The notes beneath the pieces are model-generated. The model ran no database searches. It worked only from the letters and a program-made list of their open reading frames with translations, and had not been told where the DNA came from. The position numbers and the translations under genes are program-made. A stretch of 64,000 bases of DNA from DTU013 sp964512095 (lineage in GTDB: Bacteria; Bacillota; Clostridia; Acetivibrionales; DTU013), in the NCBI GenBank assembly GCA_964512095.1, contig CAZEIH010000013.1, forward strand, positions 11,090 to 75,089, written 5' to 3'. Positions 17,230 to 26,654 of this stretch are shown one piece after another (the first letter of the stretch is position 1; each line of letters starts with the position of its first letter).

Positions 17230-17928
17230 GTGATACCGAAAATATCAGATATTTACCAACAGAAGCTGGATAAGATTCAAAGCAGAGTGCCTGTGAAAAT
17301 AAGCGGCTCATCAAGCGATGTGCCCTTCGAAAAGTACCTCTCAAATGCTATTAATAATAATGCCTCATCAGACAGTAGCTATACACAGCTGGCTTCCAAC
17401 GCATTAAAAAACTCTGATGCATATGCCTTGCTCTCCAGTACATCTCAGAACAGCAATGTATCGAGTACCCTTCAAAAAGCCCTAAACAACCTCACCTTGA
17501 GTAAAACTTACGGGATTGTTGATAAAGGTCAGATTAGCAATCAAATAGAAAGAAGTATACTATTGAGCTCTGAAAGGTATCATGTCGATCCAAATCTTAT
17601 TCGTGCTGTAATAAAGCAGGAATCTAACTATAATCCTAATGCAGTGTCAAGGGTGGGCGCCCAAGGCCTTATGCAGCTTATGCCTGGCACCGCCGATTCT
17701 CTAGGTGTGAAAAATCCTTTTGATGTTAGTGAAAATATTGACGGAGGAACAAGATACCTAAGAGATCAGCTTGTAGCATTCGACGGCGATATTGAACTGG
17801 CACTGGCGGCTTATAATGCTGGTCCAGGCAACGTCAGGAAGTATAAAGGTATACCTCCCTTCTCTGAAACTCAGGGATATGTAAAAAAAGTAAAGGCGAA
17901 TTATTTGAAATACTCTAATAATGAGTAA
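17230..17928 (+). CDS. lytic transglycosylase (SLT domain)
   Basis: 232 residues. The C-terminal 125 residues are a soluble-lytic-transglycosylase domain with catalytic Glu in IKQESNYNP, then GLMQLMPGTA, GGTRYL and AAYNAGPG, the normal set of motifs for cleaving the MurNAc-GlcNAc bond of peptidoglycan. The N-terminal 105 residues are Ser/Asn-rich and probably flexible. No signal peptide is seen. The start is GTG at 17230, six bases after TTGGAGG at 17218-17224; an ATG-less extension to 17203 lacks such a site. Confidence 0.92.
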   Translation: MIPKISDIYQQKLDKIQSRVPVKISGSSSDVPFEKYLSNAINNNASSDSSYTQLASNALKNSDAYALLSSTSQNSNVSSTLQKALNNLTLSKTYGIVDKGQISNQIERSILLSSERYHVDPNLIRAVIKQESNYNPNAVSRVGAQGLMQLMPGTADSLGVKNPFDVSENIDGGTRYLRDQLVAFDGDIELALAAYNAGPGNVRKYKGIPPFSETQGYVKKVKANYLKYSNNE

Positions 17929-18269
17929 TATTTTCTTAAACTTGTTCCGCCATAATATCAATTTACGACACCTGTAATCCACACTTTCCACACTTTTATC
18001 CACACACGAAAATCCTTCAATATGCGCATATTACGCGCATTTTCCACATTATTCACATGCTAATATCCTTCAAATCAGGAAAATCTTCAAACCCCCATGT
18101 TGTAGCGGTTTGGCTTGAAACGTAGTATCCATGTACTTTTTAAAATACAATTTAGCCGTTTTCTCCTAAAATAAAAAACGACATTTTTTACCATGTGTCG
18201 TTTTTTTCCATTATTGGATATTACTTATTATGCGACGTTAATATATTGAATTATGTGGAAAAATAAAGG
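17929..18269. promoter_or_regulatory. intergenic region with a cluster of DnaA-box-like 9-mers
   Basis: Seven 9-mers resemble TTATCCACA. On the plus strand they are TAATCCACA (17975), CTTTCCACA (17984), TTATCCACA (17996), TTTTCCACA (18040), TTATTCACA (18049), and TTATCCACA overlapping the tsaD stop (18270). One inverted TGTGGAAAA lies at 18254. Two are perfect. The stretch between 18060 and 18250 is AT-rich and contains one terminator. dnaA and dnaN are not here. Confidence 0.55.
18173..18207 (-). terminator. terminator, probably of tsaD
   Basis: AAAAAACGACA and TGTCGTTTTTT form an 11-bp stem around a 12-base loop, with runs of A and T that would serve both directions. It lies about 65 bases beyond the tsaD stop and 245 beyond the transglycosylase stop. 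Confidence 0.75.
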
Positions 18270-19310
18270 TTATCCACAGGTGTCCCCTAATTTTAGTGAT
18301 GGTACCGCATTCAAGTCAAAGCCAGAAACGTTTCCTCTTATATACTCATAATAAGCAGCAGCTCCTATCATTGCCGCATTGTCCGTACAGAGTAAGGGGC
18401 TTGGATAAAACATCTCCATTCCGTTACTGATAGCTGCTTGCTTCATTTCGTTTCTTAGCTGTGAATTTGATGCCACACCCCCGGCCAGAGCTATTCGGCC
18501 AACCCTCTTATTCAAAGCCGCCTGTATTGTATTATTTACTAATACATCAACCACCGCCTGTTGAAAACTGGCACACACATCAGCAATAACTACTGTTTCA
18601 CCCTTCTGTTCCTTTCCGTTGAGATAGTTCAGCACTGCGGTTTTCAACCCGCTGAAGCTGAAATCCAGCGTCCCGTCACTAAAATGTGTTCTTGGAAAAT
18701 TCACAGCCTGGGAATTTCCTTTTTTAGCCTCAGCATCTATAAGAGGTCCTCCGGGATAACCAAGACCTAATGCTCGAGCTATTTTATCGAAAGCCTCCCC
18801 AGCAGCGTCATCTCTAGTCCGGCCAATAATCTCAAACCTATGATAGTCAGCTACATGAACAATATGGCTATGCCCCCCAGATGCTACAAGGCATATGAAG
18901 GGAGGCCCTAACTCCACATTTTCTAAATAGTTCGCAGCAATATGCCCCTGGATATGGTGGACTCCAACAAAAGGCTTTCTGGTGGCAAAGGCCAGTCCCT
19001 TTGCGGCAGACAATCCTACAAGCAGTGCACCTACAAGCCCCGGACCGTATGTAACTGCTATTACATCCACCTGATCAAGCTTTATGGCTGCCTCCTCCAA
19101 GGCTTGGTCAATAACCGGCATGACTAGCTCAACATGCTTACGAGATGCAATTTCAGGTACAACTCCACCGAATTTTTTATGAATGTCAATCTGTGATGAG
19201 ATGATATTTGACCTTATCTGCCTACCGTTTACAACAACAGCTGCAGATGTTTCGTCACAGCTTGTTTCTACAGCAAGTACGGTTATATCTCCAGTATTCT
19301 CTTTCGTCAA
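18270..19310 (-). CDS. tsaD: tRNA N6-adenosine threonylcarbamoyltransferase TsaD
   Basis: About 346 residues. It transfers the threonylcarbamoyl group to A37 of ANN-decoding tRNAs with TsaB and TsaE, both also encoded in this window. Family motifs seen: AVETSCDETSAA, the metal-binding HHIQGHIAAN, GGVASN and CTDNAAM. The frame is open to 19355 but no good site precedes that ATG. The TTG at 19310 has AGAAGGAGAAGG just upstream and starts the protein close to the usual family N-terminus, so it is preferred with some doubt. Confidence 0.95.
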   Translation of the reverse strand: MTKENTGDITVLAVETSCDETSAAVVVNGRQIRSNIISSQIDIHKKFGGVVPEIASRKHVELVMPVIDQALEEAAIKLDQVDVIAVTYGPGLVGALLVGLSAAKGLAFATRKPFVGVHHIQGHIAANYLENVELGPPFICLVASGGHSHIVHVADYHRFEIIGRTRDDAAGEAFDKIARALGLGYPGGPLIDAEAKKGNSQAVNFPRTHFSDGTLDFSFSGLKTAVLNYLNGKEQKGETVVIADVCASFQQAVVDVLVNNTIQAALNKRVGRIALAGGVASNSQLRNEMKQAAISNGMEMFYPSPLLCTDNAAMIGAAAYYEYIRGNVSGFDLNAVPSLKLGDTCG

Positions 19311-19408
19311 TACAAACACCTTCTCCTTCTGATTGGACTTTATGTAAAGCCACACAGTATAAGGGTATGATAGCCCAAGTCAATGAGAGTTACAATGCAC
19401 CCGCCTGT

Positions 19409-20200
19409 TCAACCCCTTGCGAGAGCCGTTGCAATTACAACAATGCCCAATATAATCCTATATACTGCAAATACACCAAAGCCTTTTCTTTTGAGGTAAT
19501 CGAGAAGGAATTTGATACTGAACACTCCAACAACAGCCGAGGTCACCACTGCCACAATAAATGGCAGGGCTTCTACCTGAGTATTTACAATGTCCTTTGC
19601 CTTATATACACCGCTAAGAAAAATAAATGGTGTTGAGAGCAGGAATGTGAACCTTGCAGCATCCTTCCTCTTTATTTTCATAACCCTGCCTGTTGCCATA
19701 GTTATACCGGAACGCGATACGCCGGGTATCATTGCAAGCGCCTGCGACACTCCTATCAAAAAGCTTTGCTTCAGTCCTATTTCCTTCAGCTCGATTTCTG
19801 ATTTGGAATATTTATCTGCAACATATATCACAATGCCCATTACTAAAAGCATAATGCCAATTAACAGCTTACTATCCCTGAAAGTAGTCTCTATCTGTTC
19901 CTCAAAAATCAATCCAAGCACGCCCCCTGGCACACATGCCAGTGCTATAAACCAGAAAAGCTTACCCTCGGTGGATTTCACATCTGTCAAACCAGCTTTG
20001 ATTAGTTTGATCCAGTCCTTCCAAAAAAATGCAACTACAGCTACCAGTGTACCCATATGTAAGGCTATATCAAATGACAGTCCCGGATGCCTCCAGCCAA
20101 AAAACCACGGAGCCAGTGTGATATGTGCCGTACTCGATATTGGCAGGAACTCACCTAGTCCCTGAAGTATCCCATAAATAAGTGCTTCAAATAAACTCAT
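19409..20200 (-). CDS. uppP: undecaprenyl-diphosphate phosphatase UppP/BacA
   Basis: 263-residue membrane enzyme that recycles undecaprenyl pyrophosphate for cell-wall synthesis and gives bacitracin tolerance. Signature motifs seen: QGLGEFLPISSTAH near the N-terminus and the active-site PGVSRSG. About seven to eight hydrophobic segments. The start is set at ATG 20200 with a GGGGG-rich Shine-Dalgarno; five more codons upstream are possible. Confidence 0.95.
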   Translation of the reverse strand: MSLFEALIYGILQGLGEFLPISSTAHITLAPWFFGWRHPGLSFDIALHMGTLVAVVAFFWKDWIKLIKAGLTDVKSTEGKLFWFIALACVPGGVLGLIFEEQIETTFRDSKLLIGIMLLVMGIVIYVADKYSKSEIELKEIGLKQSFLIGVSQALAMIPGVSRSGITMATGRVMKIKRKDAARFTFLLSTPFIFLSGVYKAKDIVNTQVEALPFIVAVVTSAVVGVFSIKFLLDYLKRKGFGVFAVYRIILGIVVIATALARG

Positions 20201-20355
20201 TTTTTTTACCCCCATTAACTAATTCAAAAGAGTCTTTCCTATAATAACATATGTGCCAAGCCTAGTACATAAAAAAACAGTAAAAGTATAATACCTTCAC
20301 TTATAATACCTTCACTGTAGTTATATACTCAATCTTCTATTTTATGTCTCTTTTC

Positions 20356-22053
20356 TCAAAAGCCCTTTTCGATTGCAGGGGACGCTGCTAGAACAGGAAC
20401 GGCTGGTTTCTGAACAGGCACTTCTTCATCCTGGTTCATAGCCCCGCTATGGAATGTGTAGCTTATAACCTCGTCAATACTTTCTATTGGTATCACTTCA
20501 ATACCAATGTCTTCAAATGTCTCCTGCCAGTTTTCCTTTGGTATTAACACTTTGTTAATACCCGCCAGCTTTGCAGCCTCAATCTTTTCTGCTACACCGC
20601 CTACAGGCTTGACCTTGCCTCTTATGGAAATTTCGCCAGTCATTGCTATATCGTTGTTTACTGGAAGATTCATTATGGCTGAATATACAGCAGTAGCTAT
20701 GGCAATACCAGCAGACGGTCCGTCAATAGGTATGCCCCCAGGGAAATTTAGATGTATATCATATTCCTTAGTATCTACATTTAGGAACTTTTTTAACACT
20801 GTAAGGACATTTTCAACAGAAGCTTTAGCAGAGCTTGATCTCTTAAGCTTGTGGCCTTTTCCCTCCATCTCCTCCTCCTCGACAATCCCTGTAACTGTGA
20901 TTATTCCTTTGCCTGAAGCAGGTTTCATTGCTGAGACCTCGATATCTATTACCATGCCCGTTGCATTTCCAAATATGGCCAGACCATTAACGCACCCTAC
21001 CTGCATTTCTCTGGCTGATATCTTCTTTTCTATCCTTGGGCTGTAATGGCCAAATTCCACAACCCACTCTATGTCCTTGCGGCTAATAACACTCCTGCCA
21101 TCAACCTGCACCACACCGCCTGCTATCTGTATTATATTAACGGCATCTCTGCCATTTTGGGCATACTTGGCAATAAGCTCTTCAGAGCCATCCTCCATCT
21201 CAAATCCGCCTCTTACTGCAGCATTTTTAGCAATTATGGCAATTTCATCAGCCTTCAAGGGCCTAAAATATATTTCAACACATCTTGATCGAAGTGCCGG
21301 CGGTAGTTCCTCTGATGTCCTTGTAGTGGCGCCCACAAGTCTAAAATCAGCAGGCAGTCCTTTTTGGAATATTTCATGTATATGAAGGGGGACGTTACTG
21401 TCTTCAGTGCTGTAATATGCACTTTCAAGTATTACCTTCCTGTCCTCCAGGACTTTTAGCAGCTTGTTCATCTGTAATGGATGTAGTTCGCCTATCTCAT
21501 CTATGAACAGGACGCCTCCATGGGCCTTTGTCACTGCTCCGGCCTTAGGCTGTGGAATCCCTGCAGCTCCATATGCCCCTGCACCCTGATATATGGGGTC
21601 GTGTACCGAACCAATCAATGGGTCGGCAATGCCTCGCTCATCAAATCTCAATATTGTCGCATCTACCTCAACGAATTTAGATTCTCTTCTAAATGGAGAT
21701 ATAGGCATTTGCTTTGCTTCCTCCAGAATTACTCTTGCGGCAGCAGTCTTGCCTATGCCGGGAGGACCATATATTATCACATGTTGGGGGTTTGGCCCAC
21801 ACAGGGCAGCTCTTAGGGCTTTCAACCCCTGCTCCTGACCAACTATATCCGTCAGCGTCGCAGGCCTTGTCTTTTCCGACAGGGGCTCTGTAAGCCTGAT
21901 TTCTTTTAGTTTGCGAAGCTTTTCTAATTCCTTACGGGACTCTTTTTCTATGGCGCTTTTATTACCCTGTTGCGATTTTAGAAGATTCAAAAAATAAATC
22001 CCTATTATAACTGAAAAGAAAAACTGAATTATCAGAAAGGTACTGGTCAGCAT
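20356..22053 (-). CDS. lonB: ATP-dependent protease LonB
   Basis: 565 residues. An N-terminal membrane helix (residues 5-25) is followed by an AAA+ domain with Walker A GPPGIGKT and Walker B FIDEIG, and the C-terminal Lon protease domain with catalytic Ser in PSAGIAIA and the Lys about 40 residues later. This is the membrane-anchored LonB of spore formers, normally next to clpX as here. In B. subtilis the homologue acts in the forespore. Confidence 0.94.
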   Translation of the reverse strand: MLTSTFLIIQFFFSVIIGIYFLNLLKSQQGNKSAIEKESRKELEKLRKLKEIRLTEPLSEKTRPATLTDIVGQEQGLKALRAALCGPNPQHVIIYGPPGIGKTAAARVILEEAKQMPISPFRRESKFVEVDATILRFDERGIADPLIGSVHDPIYQGAGAYGAAGIPQPKAGAVTKAHGGVLFIDEIGELHPLQMNKLLKVLEDRKVILESAYYSTEDSNVPLHIHEIFQKGLPADFRLVGATTRTSEELPPALRSRCVEIYFRPLKADEIAIIAKNAAVRGGFEMEDGSEELIAKYAQNGRDAVNIIQIAGGVVQVDGRSVISRKDIEWVVEFGHYSPRIEKKISAREMQVGCVNGLAIFGNATGMVIDIEVSAMKPASGKGIITVTGIVEEEEMEGKGHKLKRSSSAKASVENVLTVLKKFLNVDTKEYDIHLNFPGGIPIDGPSAGIAIATAVYSAIMNLPVNNDIAMTGEISIRGKVKPVGGVAEKIEAAKLAGINKVLIPKENWQETFEDIGIEVIPIESIDEVISYTFHSGAMNQDEEVPVQKPAVPVLAASPAIEKGF

Positions 22054-22138
22054 TCCATCTCCTCCTCGGGTATTGCTCCAAGTCTAGTGTTTTTTAATAG
22101 TATTAACTGTATAGATAAATTTATCCGTATCAAATGAC

Positions 22139-22205
22139 AATCAGGGGGCACAGTTCCGCGCCCCCTGATTAGAAAAATAAAAAAAGGCTAAAATTAGCCT
22201 TTTTT
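22139..22205 (-). terminator. two tandem hairpins downstream of clpX
   Basis: The first structure after clpX is AAAAAAGGCTAA / TTAGCCTTTTTT (22180-22205), with a T-run on the minus strand. The second is AATCAGGGGGC / GCCCCCTGATT (22140-22171), a strong GC stem. Together they separate clpX from lonB, which probably has its own promoter. Confidence 0.78.
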
Positions 22206-22219
22206 CTGACTTTGGTTCT

Positions 22220-23515
22220 TTAAGATGCTGTTTCCTTTTTAACCCTTGATTTTTTCCCTGTTGACTTCTTCAGCGGCTTTTTATTATCGTTTATGACCAT
22301 GTTCGGCATTGCCTTACCGTCAACCATATCTTTTGTAACGATACATTTTTCTATATTGTTTGCCGATGGTATATCATACATGACATCCAGCATGGTCTCC
22401 TCAATGATGGCTCTGAGGCCCCTGGCTCCGGTTTCTCTTGCCAGCGCCTTATCAGCGATGGCATCAAGGGCTTCCGGCTCAAATTCAAGCAATGCATCGT
22501 CCATTTCAAAGAGCTTCTGATACTGCTTAACCAACGCATTCTTAGGCTCAGTCAATATCTTAACCAGTGCCTGCCTATCAAGAGCACCTAGTGTAACCAT
22601 AACGGGAAGCCTTCCTACGAACTCCGGTATCAGACCGTATTTTAGTAAATCCTGTGGTAAGAGCTGTGACAACACTTCTCCGATGTTCTGATCCTTGCTG
22701 CTCTCGGTTTTTGCACCGAAACCAATAGCCCTTGTACCGACCCTGTTCTTAATTATCTTCTCTATGCCATCAAAGGCACCTCCGCATATGAACAGGATAT
22801 TTGTGGTGTCTATCTGGATGAATTCCTGGTGAGGATGCTTCCTACCACCCTGGGGCGGCACTGACGCTGTTGTACCCTCAAGTATCTTGAGCAACGCCTG
22901 CTGTACTCCTTCTCCGCTGACATCCCTTGTAATAGAAGGATTCTCGGATTTCCTTGCGATCTTGTCTATCTCATCGATGTATATAATGCCTTTTTCGGCA
23001 CGTTCTATATCGAAGTCAGCCGCCTGTATAAGCTTGAGGAGTATGTTCTCAACATCCTCTCCCACATAGCCGGCCTCCGTCAAAGACGTAGCATCTGCTA
23101 TGGCAAAGGGTACGTTTAGCAACCTTGCCAAAGTCTGTGCAAGCAAAGTCTTACCGACACCAGTAGGGCCGACCATAACTATGTTGCTTTTTTGTATCTC
23201 TACATCACTGGATTTTATTTCAGTGTTTATTCTTTTATAATGATTATAAACCGCTACTGAAAGCGATTTTTTTGCTGCTTCCTGGCCAATAACATATTGA
23301 TCCAGTATCGCTTTTATTTCCTTTGGCTTAGGTATATCATTAAGCTCTGCATCAGCCTTGGTTTCATCGAATTCTTCCTCGATGATTTCGGAACAAAGCT
23401 CGATACATTCGTCACAAATGTATACGCCAGGTCCTGCGACCAACCTTTTGACCTGCTCCTGAGTTTTGCCGCAGAACGAACACTTTAACTGTTTCTTCTC
23501 ATCATATCTGGACAT
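22220..23515 (-). CDS. clpX: ATP-dependent Clp protease ATP-binding subunit ClpX
   Basis: 431 residues. The N-terminal zinc domain (CSFC ... CDEC, residues about 12-39) is followed by an AAA+ unfoldase with Walker A GPTGVGKT, Walker B IIYIDEIDKI, and the RKH-like pore region. The C-terminal domain ends in a basic tail. It recognises substrates including tmRNA-tagged proteins and feeds them to ClpP, encoded just upstream. ATG at 23515 is chosen; a TTG one codon earlier is possible. Confidence 0.97.
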   Translation of the reverse strand: MSRYDEKKQLKCSFCGKTQEQVKRLVAGPGVYICDECIELCSEIIEEEFDETKADAELNDIPKPKEIKAILDQYVIGQEAAKKSLSVAVYNHYKRINTEIKSSDVEIQKSNIVMVGPTGVGKTLLAQTLARLLNVPFAIADATSLTEAGYVGEDVENILLKLIQAADFDIERAEKGIIYIDEIDKIARKSENPSITRDVSGEGVQQALLKILEGTTASVPPQGGRKHPHQEFIQIDTTNILFICGGAFDGIEKIIKNRVGTRAIGFGAKTESSKDQNIGEVLSQLLPQDLLKYGLIPEFVGRLPVMVTLGALDRQALVKILTEPKNALVKQYQKLFEMDDALLEFEPEALDAIADKALARETGARGLRAIIEETMLDVMYDIPSANNIEKCIVTKDMVDGKAMPNMVINDNKKPLKKSTGKKSRVKKETAS

Positions 23516-23528
23516 CAATCCACCCCAT

Positions 23529-24113
23529 CTATTTCTTTCTGATCATAATATCGTCCACTAAACCGTATGCCTTAGCTTCCTCTGCCGACATAAAGAAATC
23601 CCGTTCAGTATCCTTCTCTATCTTCTCCAGTGGCTGGCCGGTCTTTTCACTCAATATGCTATTTATCCTGCTCTTTATTTTCAAAAGCCATTCTGTTCTT
23701 ATCTTTATATCGGTTGCCTGCCCCTGTGTACCGCCAAGTGGTTGATGTATCATGATCTCGCTGTTGGGAAGAGCAAAGCGCTTGCCCTTTGTGCCGGCTG
23801 CCAGTAAAAACGCTCCCATGCTTGCTGCCATACCTAAGCAAATGGTTTGAACATCAGCCTTAACATGTTGCATGGTGTCATATATGGCAAAACCAGATGT
23901 CACCGAGCCCCCCGGACTGTTGATATATAACTGTATGTCCTTATCAGGGTCAATAGAATCAAGATATAGCATCTGTGCTACTACCAGACTTGCAGTCACA
24001 TCATTGACTTCATCGCTAAGCATGATGATCCTTTCCTTGAGTAGCATGGAAAATATATCATAGGAACGTTCTCCCCTGTTTGATTGTTCGACAACTATCG
24101 GTACTAAGCTCAT
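23529..24113 (-). CDS. clpP: ATP-dependent Clp protease proteolytic subunit ClpP
   Basis: 194 residues, the usual length. Catalytic Ser in CLGMAASMGAF, His in MIHQPLGG, and the IGF-loop type N-terminus MSLVPIVVEQSNRGERSYDI. The start at 24113 has AGGAGG just upstream; the open frame continues to 24206 but without support. It forms the tetradecameric chamber used by ClpX, 13 bases downstream. Confidence 0.97.
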   Translation of the reverse strand: MSLVPIVVEQSNRGERSYDIFSMLLKERIIMLSDEVNDVTASLVVAQMLYLDSIDPDKDIQLYINSPGGSVTSGFAIYDTMQHVKADVQTICLGMAASMGAFLLAAGTKGKRFALPNSEIMIHQPLGGTQGQATDIKIRTEWLLKIKSRINSILSEKTGQPLEKIEKDTERDFFMSAEEAKAYGLVDDIMIRKK

Positions 24114-24219
24114 AATAAACCTCCTGAACAAACCTTTTCTTTGTAATATTACGGCATAAACATTGAATTGTTTAGGCTCTTTTATTGTTTCCCACAAAAA
24201 ACACAATTTAAACTGTATA

Positions 24220-25506
24220 TCAGATTAGTTTTGCATTTCCAACAAGAAACTCTATAGTCTTTTTAGCTACTAAAGTGCTTCTGATATATTCTATATCACC
24301 CGGCTGTAAATGTTGCCTTAATTCTTCCTCGGTCTGCTTGTAATTCTCTGCCATTTTCTTTATTTCATTGTCGGTGTCTTCCTCCGACGGAACAATGGCC
24401 TCCTCCTTGCTGATTTTCTCTATGACCAGCTGAGTCTTAACCTCCTGCTCCGCTCTGCCTTTAAATTGTTCCCTGAAACTATTCATATCCATACCCGAAA
24501 TTTCTAGGTATTTTTCTAAGTCCAATCCCTGATAGCTCAGTCTCATCCCAAAGTCATATACAAGATTGTCTATATGCTTTTCTACCATGATTTCAGGAAT
24601 GTCAACAGTAGCGTTCTCTACAATCTTTTCCACTACGTTATCCTCATTTTCATGTTCGGCTGCGTGCTCTGCCCTGTCAAGGAGTTTCTTTCTTATATCA
24701 GTCTTATATTCATCCACTGTATCAAACTCGCTTATGTCCTTTACAAACTCATCATCAAACTTTGGAAGCTCTTTTACTTTGATTTCTTTAATAGTAACCT
24801 TGAAAAGCGCTGGCTTTCCGGCTAGCTCTTTACTAGAGTAATCCTCAGGGAAGGAAACGTTTACATCCTTTTCTTCATCCTTCGAAACACCTATCAGCTG
24901 ATCCTCAAAGCCCGGAATGAATGTTCCTGAACCAATGACCAGATCATAATCGTTTCCTTTGCCACCTTCAAATGCAACGTCATCAACAAAGCCTTCGAAA
25001 TCAATAGTAACTGTATCTCCTGATGCAACAGGTCTGTCTTCAATGGTGATTAGCCTTGAGTTCTTTTCTAGTTCCTTCTCTATTTCCTTTTCAACGTCAT
25101 CATCAGTTACCATTGCGCTGGCCTTTTTGACTTCTACACCCTTGTACTCTCCAAGCTCAACCTCAGGTCTAACAGTTACCTTTGCAGTAAATATCAGCGC
25201 CTGTCCCTTTCCAATTTGCTTTATATCAATCTCCGGCCTGTCCACCGGGTGTATATCATTTTCCTCCACAGCCTTGTCGTATTCCTCAGGGCAAACCTCG
25301 TTAATTGCATCCTCATATAATACCTGCTCCCCATAGAATTTCTCCACCATGTACCTGGGAGCTTTACCCCTTCTGAAACCAGGTATATTGAACCTTTTCG
25401 AATTCTTGGCAAAGGATTTCTGTAGTCCTTGCTCAAATTTTTCCGCATCAACTTCTATTTCCAGTTGAACAATATTATTTCCTACGTTTTCTACTTTCAC
25501 CTGCAT
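24220..25506 (-). CDS. tig: trigger factor, ribosome-associated chaperone
   Basis: 428 residues in the standard three domains. The N-terminal ribosome-binding domain carries the signature GFRRGKAP (residues about 44-51), followed by an FKBP-type prolyl isomerase domain (about 150-240) and a C-terminal helical chaperone domain. It is the first gene of the tig-clpP-clpX group, transcribed leftwards. Confidence 0.97.
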   Translation of the reverse strand: MQVKVENVGNNIVQLEIEVDAEKFEQGLQKSFAKNSKRFNIPGFRRGKAPRYMVEKFYGEQVLYEDAINEVCPEEYDKAVEENDIHPVDRPEIDIKQIGKGQALIFTAKVTVRPEVELGEYKGVEVKKASAMVTDDDVEKEIEKELEKNSRLITIEDRPVASGDTVTIDFEGFVDDVAFEGGKGNDYDLVIGSGTFIPGFEDQLIGVSKDEEKDVNVSFPEDYSSKELAGKPALFKVTIKEIKVKELPKFDDEFVKDISEFDTVDEYKTDIRKKLLDRAEHAAEHENEDNVVEKIVENATVDIPEIMVEKHIDNLVYDFGMRLSYQGLDLEKYLEISGMDMNSFREQFKGRAEQEVKTQLVIEKISKEEAIVPSEEDTDNEIKKMAENYKQTEEELRQHLQPGDIEYIRSTLVAKKTIEFLVGNAKLI

Positions 25507-25646
25507 CAGTCTTCATTCTCCTATCATTTCAGATTTATCATCTGATAAAATTTACGGGGATTATCATACCCCGAATTATCCCATACATTATAACAAAATA
25601 TTCTTAATAAGCCAACACAAACATTCTTTATGTTTGTTATTGCCCA

Positions 25647-26375
25647 TTATAAATTCGTCTGACTTATCTTCTGAAAAATCAAAACAGGGGAAAACCCTAG
25701 GTGATCTGCTGATACCAGTCTAAAGGTTATCCCGTCATAAACACCTTCAATGGCACCTTTACAAGCATCGCCATGTAGATGGCCGTATATACAAAGCTGT
25801 ACCTCATACTTTTTCATTATACTCAGAAATTCCGAAAATTTACCCTTCGAATTATAAGGTGGATAATGGAGGGCAACAACAATCCGGCTAACTGAAGGAT
25901 CCGATGTAGCACTTTTGAGGGACAGTTCTAAACGCTGTAGCTCTCTTTTGTAGATTTTTACATCCTCAGATCCGAATCCTACCTCCCCAGGCATCTCCCA
26001 ACCCCTGGTGCCACACACAGCTGTCCCTGCAATTGTGTAGCTATTGTTGTGCATAAATTCGATAGAAGTGAATCCATTGTCATTTAGAAATTTGTCCAGC
26101 TTGCTTTTTGTAGTCCACCAATAATCATGATTGCCTTTAGATATAATCTTTTTCCCCGGCAGCTCATGTAAAAACCTAAAATCCTCATATGCCTGTTCAA
26201 GGTAGGTTGCCCACGAAATATCGCCGGGCACAATGACATAATCGTCTTCCCCGACTATAGCGCACCAGCTTTCCTCTAGCTTGCTCATATAATTAGCCCA
26301 TCTGGCCCCAAACACATCCATTGGCTTGTCAATGCTCAATGCTAGATGCAAATCCGATATAGCGTATATTGCCAT
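25647..26375 (-). CDS. calcineurin-like metallophosphoesterase
   Basis: 242 residues with all five phosphoesterase motifs: SDLHL at the N-terminus, VPGDISW, GNHDYWW, LHYPP and GHLHGD. The family hydrolyses phosphomonoesters or diesters with two metal ions; the substrate is not evident. It has no signal peptide. A 20-bp tandem-repeat array starts 36 bases upstream of its start codon. Confidence 0.88.
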   Translation of the reverse strand: MAIYAISDLHLALSIDKPMDVFGARWANYMSKLEESWCAIVGEDDYVIVPGDISWATYLEQAYEDFRFLHELPGKKIISKGNHDYWWTTKSKLDKFLNDNGFTSIEFMHNNSYTIAGTAVCGTRGWEMPGEVGFGSEDVKIYKRELQRLELSLKSATSDPSVSRIVVALHYPPYNSKGKFSEFLSIMKKYEVQLCIYGHLHGDACKGAIEGVYDGITFRLVSADHLGFSPVLIFQKISQTNL

Positions 26376-26410
26376 GCTTCAGCTTCCTTTCATCACTTTA
26401 ATCGATAATC

Positions 26411-26634
26411 GGGGACGGTTCTCTCCCATGGGGACGGTTCTCTCCCATGGGGACAGTTCTCTCACATGGGGGACAGTTCTCTCCCATGGGGACGGTTCTC
26501 TCCCATGGGGACAGTTCTCTCTCATGGGGACAGTTCTCTCCCATGGGGACGGTTCTCTCTCATGGGGACAGTTCTCTCACATGGGGGACGGTTCTCTCAC
26601 ATGGGGACGGTTCTCTCCCATGGGGACGGTTCTC
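26411..26634 (+). repeat. tandem array A, 12 copies of a GGGGACRGTTCT unit
   Basis: Twelve head-to-tail units of 19-20 bp, each GGGGACRGTTCTCTC followed by CCATG, ACATG or TCATG. Copies differ at the sixth core base pair (G or A) and in the trinucleotide before ATGG. They fill the gap between the metallophosphoesterase start and the uvrC stop. No spacer sequences are present, so it is not a CRISPR array. The same core occurs at 36214-36413, 40727-40777 and, inverted, 61531-61709. Confidence 0.95.
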
Positions 26635-26654
26635 CTCATTGATGATTTCCCGCT

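Noticed and set aside
17929..18269. Chromosomal replication origin
   Set aside because: DnaA-like boxes are present but dnaA, dnaN, rpmH and gyrase genes are not, so oriC is not claimed; a DnaA-binding cluster remains possible.
25617..25637. Terminator after the metallophosphoesterase gene
   Set aside because: Only a 7-bp AT-rich stem without a T-run; too weak to list as a feature.
26411..26634. CRISPR array
   Set aside because: Units abut directly with no unique spacers, and no cas gene is in the window.
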